From Myxococcales bacterium (lineage in GTDB: Bacteria > Myxococcota_A > Polyangia > Polyangiales > SLQV01): a DNA stretch of 36,910 nucleotides. The stretch covers positions 1 to 36,910 of the forward strand of contig SLQV01000211.1 in assembly GCA_007131285.1 (NCBI GenBank). Reading direction: 5' to 3'. Position numbers and translations under genes: made by a program. The notes beneath the pieces were generated by a model that searched no databases, was not told the origin of the DNA, and saw only the letters and a list, made by a program, of their open reading frames with translations. Shown piece by piece: positions 34,219-36,910 of this stretch (position 1 is its first letter; each line of letters begins with the position of its first letter).

Positions 34219-36885
34219 ATGGGAACGCATGAACGGAGAATGCCGCCGTCGGTCGTTGCAGAACCGGACCGAGATGCATGCTTGTCTGCATTACTCGCGC
34301 ACTTAGAAGCGACTGGTCTTAGGCTTTACCCGGCCCAGGAGGACGCAATACTGGCTTTGTTCTCTGACGAGCACGTTGTCCTGGAGACGCCGACCGGTTC
34401 TGGCAAGTCGCTGGTGGCACTCGCGGCGCATGTGTTAGCCCTGAGTCAACGCTACCGAAGCATCTACACCGCGCCGCTAAAGGCGCTCGTGAACGAGAAA
34501 TTCTTTGATCTGTGCGAGCGCCTGGGTGCCGAGCACGTCGGTCTTGTGACGGGTGATGCGCGAATCAATGCGGACGCGCCAGTCCTGTGTTGCACAGCAG
34601 AGATTCTTGCGAACTGGTGCGCTGACCCGGCGCGAGTCGCACGCGTCGGCAGCGTGGTGATGGATGAGTTTCACTTCTACGGCGATCGAGACCGGGGGGT
34701 TGCGTGGCAGATTCCGCTCTTGACGCTGCCTGGCGTACGTTTTCTACTCATGTCCGCCACGCTAGGGGACATCGCGGACATCAAAGCGGACGTGGAGGCA
34801 CGAACGGGCCGAAGCGTCACCTGCGTACGGAGTCAGGAGCGGCCGGTTCCCCTTGATTTTGCTTACAGCGAGGCCCCTCGGCACGAAGTGCTCGCGACGT
34901 TGCTCAAAGAGAGTCGGTTGCCCGCGTATTTCGTTTTCTTCTCTCAGCGGGCCGCAACGGAGCAAGCGGAGAGCTTTGCCAGCATCGATTTGCTTTCGAC
35001 CGAAGACAAGCGCCGTGTCCGTGAGCTCATGCAGCCAATGCACTTTAAGTCGCCGCTTGGTCCCAAGCTCAAGCGGCTGCTTTCCCTGGGTATCGGCGTG
35101 CACCATGCGGGGTTGCTGCCGCGTTACCGCCACTATGTGGAAGTGCTGGCGAACTCCGGGATGATTCGTGTAGTGGCAGGCACGGATACCCTAGGCGTTG
35201 GTGTCAATCTGCCTATTCGCACCGTCGTTCTAACGCAGCTATGCAAATTCGATGGCGAAAAAACACGCCTCATTAGCGCCAGGTTGTTTCACCAGCTTGC
35301 TGGTCGGGCAGGCCGCAAGGGTTTTGACGTGCGCGGCAGCGTTCTAGTACAGGCCCCAGAGCATGTGATCGAAAATAAGCTCGCGCAGTCTAAGGCTGCG
35401 GAAAACCCAAAGAAGCTTAAGAAGCTTCAGCTAAAGAAGCCTCCCGAGTTTGGTTTCGTTCCTTGGGACTCCGCAACGTTCGAGCGGCTAACGCAGGCCG
35501 CGCCTGAGCCGCTCACCTCGCGCTTTCGCTTAGATCATGGACTCGTCCTGCGCTGGCTTGAAGGGCAGGGGGGGCAAGCAAGTGCGCTGTGCAAACTCAT
35601 CGATGCCTCCCACGGTTCGCGCTTTACCAAGTTCCGCCAGAAGCACTACGCCGTACGACTGGTGCGTGAGCTGATCGAGTCGGATGTGGTTGCGCGAACC
35701 GAGCCCGCGGAGGGCGCACCTGCGTTGCGCGTGAACGCAGAGCTTCAAGATGATTTTTCCGTTTCTCACAGCCTTGGTATTTTCGCTCTGAGCGTGCTTG
35801 AAGGCATGGACCGTCAGGCACCTAACTACGCGCTAGATGCCGTAAGTGTTATCGAAGCCATACTGGAAACGCCAGAGTTTATTCTGCGTCAGCAGCGGGG
35901 ACGCGCACGCCAACGGCGTTTGGCCGAGCTCAAAGCAGAGGGCGTTGACTATGACGAACGACAGGCGCTTCTCGAAGAAGTCGATGCTCCGCGGCCGCTG
36001 GCGGATGTCCTAGTTCCCGCCCTCGATGCGTTTCGCCTCAAGGCACCCTGGATCGATGTCGATGCCTTGGTGCCGAAGTCCATCGGTCGTGAACTCCTGG
36101 AGGATGGCATTTCTTTTAATCAATTCGTGTCACGCTACGGCCTTGAGCGGGCAGAAGGGGTGTTGCTGCGGTACCTTTTCGACCTATGGCGTACGCTGCA
36201 GCGCTCCGTGCCCGATGCGTGGAAGACCGACGAGTTGCTTGCCTACGAGCTGGAGCTTAAGACTTTAATCGCTCGAGTAGACAATACCTTAGAAACAAGC
36301 TGGAAAGAGCTCGCACAAGCTGAGCATCAGCCTGTGGCAGCCACTGCGACCTCCGACAGGCCTCCCACTCTGCAAGACCGTATTTGGCGTCTCGCCGTTG
36401 AGAATGCTTGCTGGCGCGCCCACGCGGCGTTTGCCAGCGGCGATTACACTGCCTTCAGTGCGGAGTGGAACGGCTCTGCGCTAGACGAATGCACCTTCGT
36501 TGCTCTCAGAGAGCGTTTTTTATCCGAGCACGATGCCGTCGAGCTTTCGCCTCGTTCGCGAGCACTTCGCTGGCTCGTGCTGGAGGCCGTGCCGGCCGAC
36601 GGGCTTGAGCTTCCGGCGGAGGTGCCGGACGCGTTCCGAACACCGGAGATGCTTGGTCGCCGAAGACTGTGTGATACCGATGCGTTTGATGACTGGGAGT
36701 TCGTGTTCGGAGCGCGTCTTGTGACGCGAGCTTCTGCGGTTGAAGCGAACTCAGTGCCACACGAACCCCTTCCGGTGCCCGACCGCGAGCACTCTTCCTC
36801 GCTAGAAGTCGAGCTTGTATTGCTCGCGCTAGGGCCGCTGGATGAGCTCCAGGCATCCGTACAAGCTTGGCAAGGCTTAGCCTGA
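34219..36885 (+). CDS. Ski2-like DEAD/DEAH helicase with DUF3516-type C-terminus
   Basis: An ATP-dependent superfamily 2 helicase, probably acting on RNA. The N-terminal core shows motif I ETPTGSGKSLVA (near residue 58), motif II DEFHFYGD (near 152), motif III SATLGD and motif VI QLAGRAGRKG (near 360). The strand GTDTLGVGVNLPIRTVVLTQ is typical of Ski2/Mtr4 relatives. The remaining 450 residues are mostly helical and match in layout the long C-terminal region of bacterial DUF3516 helicases; that assignment is from memory of the family, not a search. The 888-residue frame is complete and ends 25 bases before the window edge. The ATG at 34219 lacks a clear ribosome binding site. Confidence 0.93.
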   Translation: MGTHERRMPPSVVAEPDRDACLSALLAHLEATGLRLYPAQEDAILALFSDEHVVLETPTGSGKSLVALAAHVLALSQRYRSIYTAPLKALVNEKFFDLCERLGAEHVGLVTGDARINADAPVLCCTAEILANWCADPARVARVGSVVMDEFHFYGDRDRGVAWQIPLLTLPGVRFLLMSATLGDIADIKADVEARTGRSVTCVRSQERPVPLDFAYSEAPRHEVLATLLKESRLPAYFVFFSQRAATEQAESFASIDLLSTEDKRRVRELMQPMHFKSPLGPKLKRLLSLGIGVHHAGLLPRYRHYVEVLANSGMIRVVAGTDTLGVGVNLPIRTVVLTQLCKFDGEKTRLISARLFHQLAGRAGRKGFDVRGSVLVQAPEHVIENKLAQSKAAENPKKLKKLQLKKPPEFGFVPWDSATFERLTQAAPEPLTSRFRLDHGLVLRWLEGQGGQASALCKLIDASHGSRFTKFRQKHYAVRLVRELIESDVVARTEPAEGAPALRVNAELQDDFSVSHSLGIFALSVLEGMDRQAPNYALDAVSVIEAILETPEFILRQQRGRARQRRLAELKAEGVDYDERQALLEEVDAPRPLADVLVPALDAFRLKAPWIDVDALVPKSIGRELLEDGISFNQFVSRYGLERAEGVLLRYLFDLWRTLQRSVPDAWKTDELLAYELELKTLIARVDNTLETSWKELAQAEHQPVAATATSDRPPTLQDRIWRLAVENACWRAHAAFASGDYTAFSAEWNGSALDECTFVALRERFLSEHDAVELSPRSRALRWLVLEAVPADGLELPAEVPDAFRTPEMLGRRRLCDTDAFDDWEFVFGARLVTRASAVEANSVPHEPLPVPDREHSSSLEVELVLLALGPLDELQASVQAWQGLA

Positions 36886-36910
36886 CAGAGCCCCGGATGC
36901 CTCTCCCCCC

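Overview
The window looks like a chromosomal segment of a moderately high G+C Gram-negative bacterium. Myxococcota (or a related deltaproteobacterial lineage) is the best guess. This is an inference from several traits: many predicted lipoproteins, Asp-box and FG-GAP beta-propeller surface proteins, a CarD-like domain, large multidomain regulators and a PilB-type ATPase. No IS element, phage gene, CRISPR array, tRNA or rRNA was found. About 25 protein genes and one probable small RNA gene are packed tightly on both strands, mostly in short operons.

Layout. Positions 1-2813 hold a cytochrome c oxidase operon cut by the left edge: ctaD (A2-type subunit I), ctaE (subunit III) and a subunit IV gene with a long acidic tail. 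A convergent unknown gene (2875-4014, minus) has a possible AIM24-like C-terminal part. Then come pgsA (phosphatidylglycerophosphate synthase) and a PPC-like/CarD-like two-domain protein. Positions 6089-11985 (minus) carry a lamin-tail lipoprotein, a membrane-anchored polysaccharide deacetylase and a large AAA/TPR protein whose Walker A lysine is arginine. Positions 12224-14053 encode an unusual fusion of a MinD/ParA-type ATPase, a degenerate J-domain and a RodZ-type helix-turn-helix. It is followed at about 14083-14278 by a probable 6S RNA gene.

Next are proC (minus) and, divergent from it, an aminopeptidase P gene. A pckA-usp pair (minus) follows, then an FG-GAP lipoprotein gene (plus). After these come a 1279-residue flavin/iron-sulfur oxidoreductase that reads as a single-chain fusion of Nfn-like subunits, and a lipoprotein-type N-acetylmuramoyl-L-alanine amidase. 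The minus strand then carries a CoA-transferase pair (scoA-scoB), carA preceded by a small conserved-looking gene, and pilB with an MshEN-type N-terminus. Two adjacent exported proteins follow, which share a C-terminal domain of TolC-like appearance; one of them also carries an Asp-box propeller. The window closes with a Ski2-like helicase of the DUF3516 type.

How the genes fit together. Most are core functions: respiration, phospholipid synthesis, proline and pyrimidine synthesis, gluconeogenesis and cell-wall turnover. The parts that look least described are the MinD/J/HTH fusion next to 6S RNA, the Nfn-like fusion, the paired exported proteins beside pilB, and the AAA/TPR protein with an altered P-loop. 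Every functional statement comes from reading motifs by eye; no database search was run.
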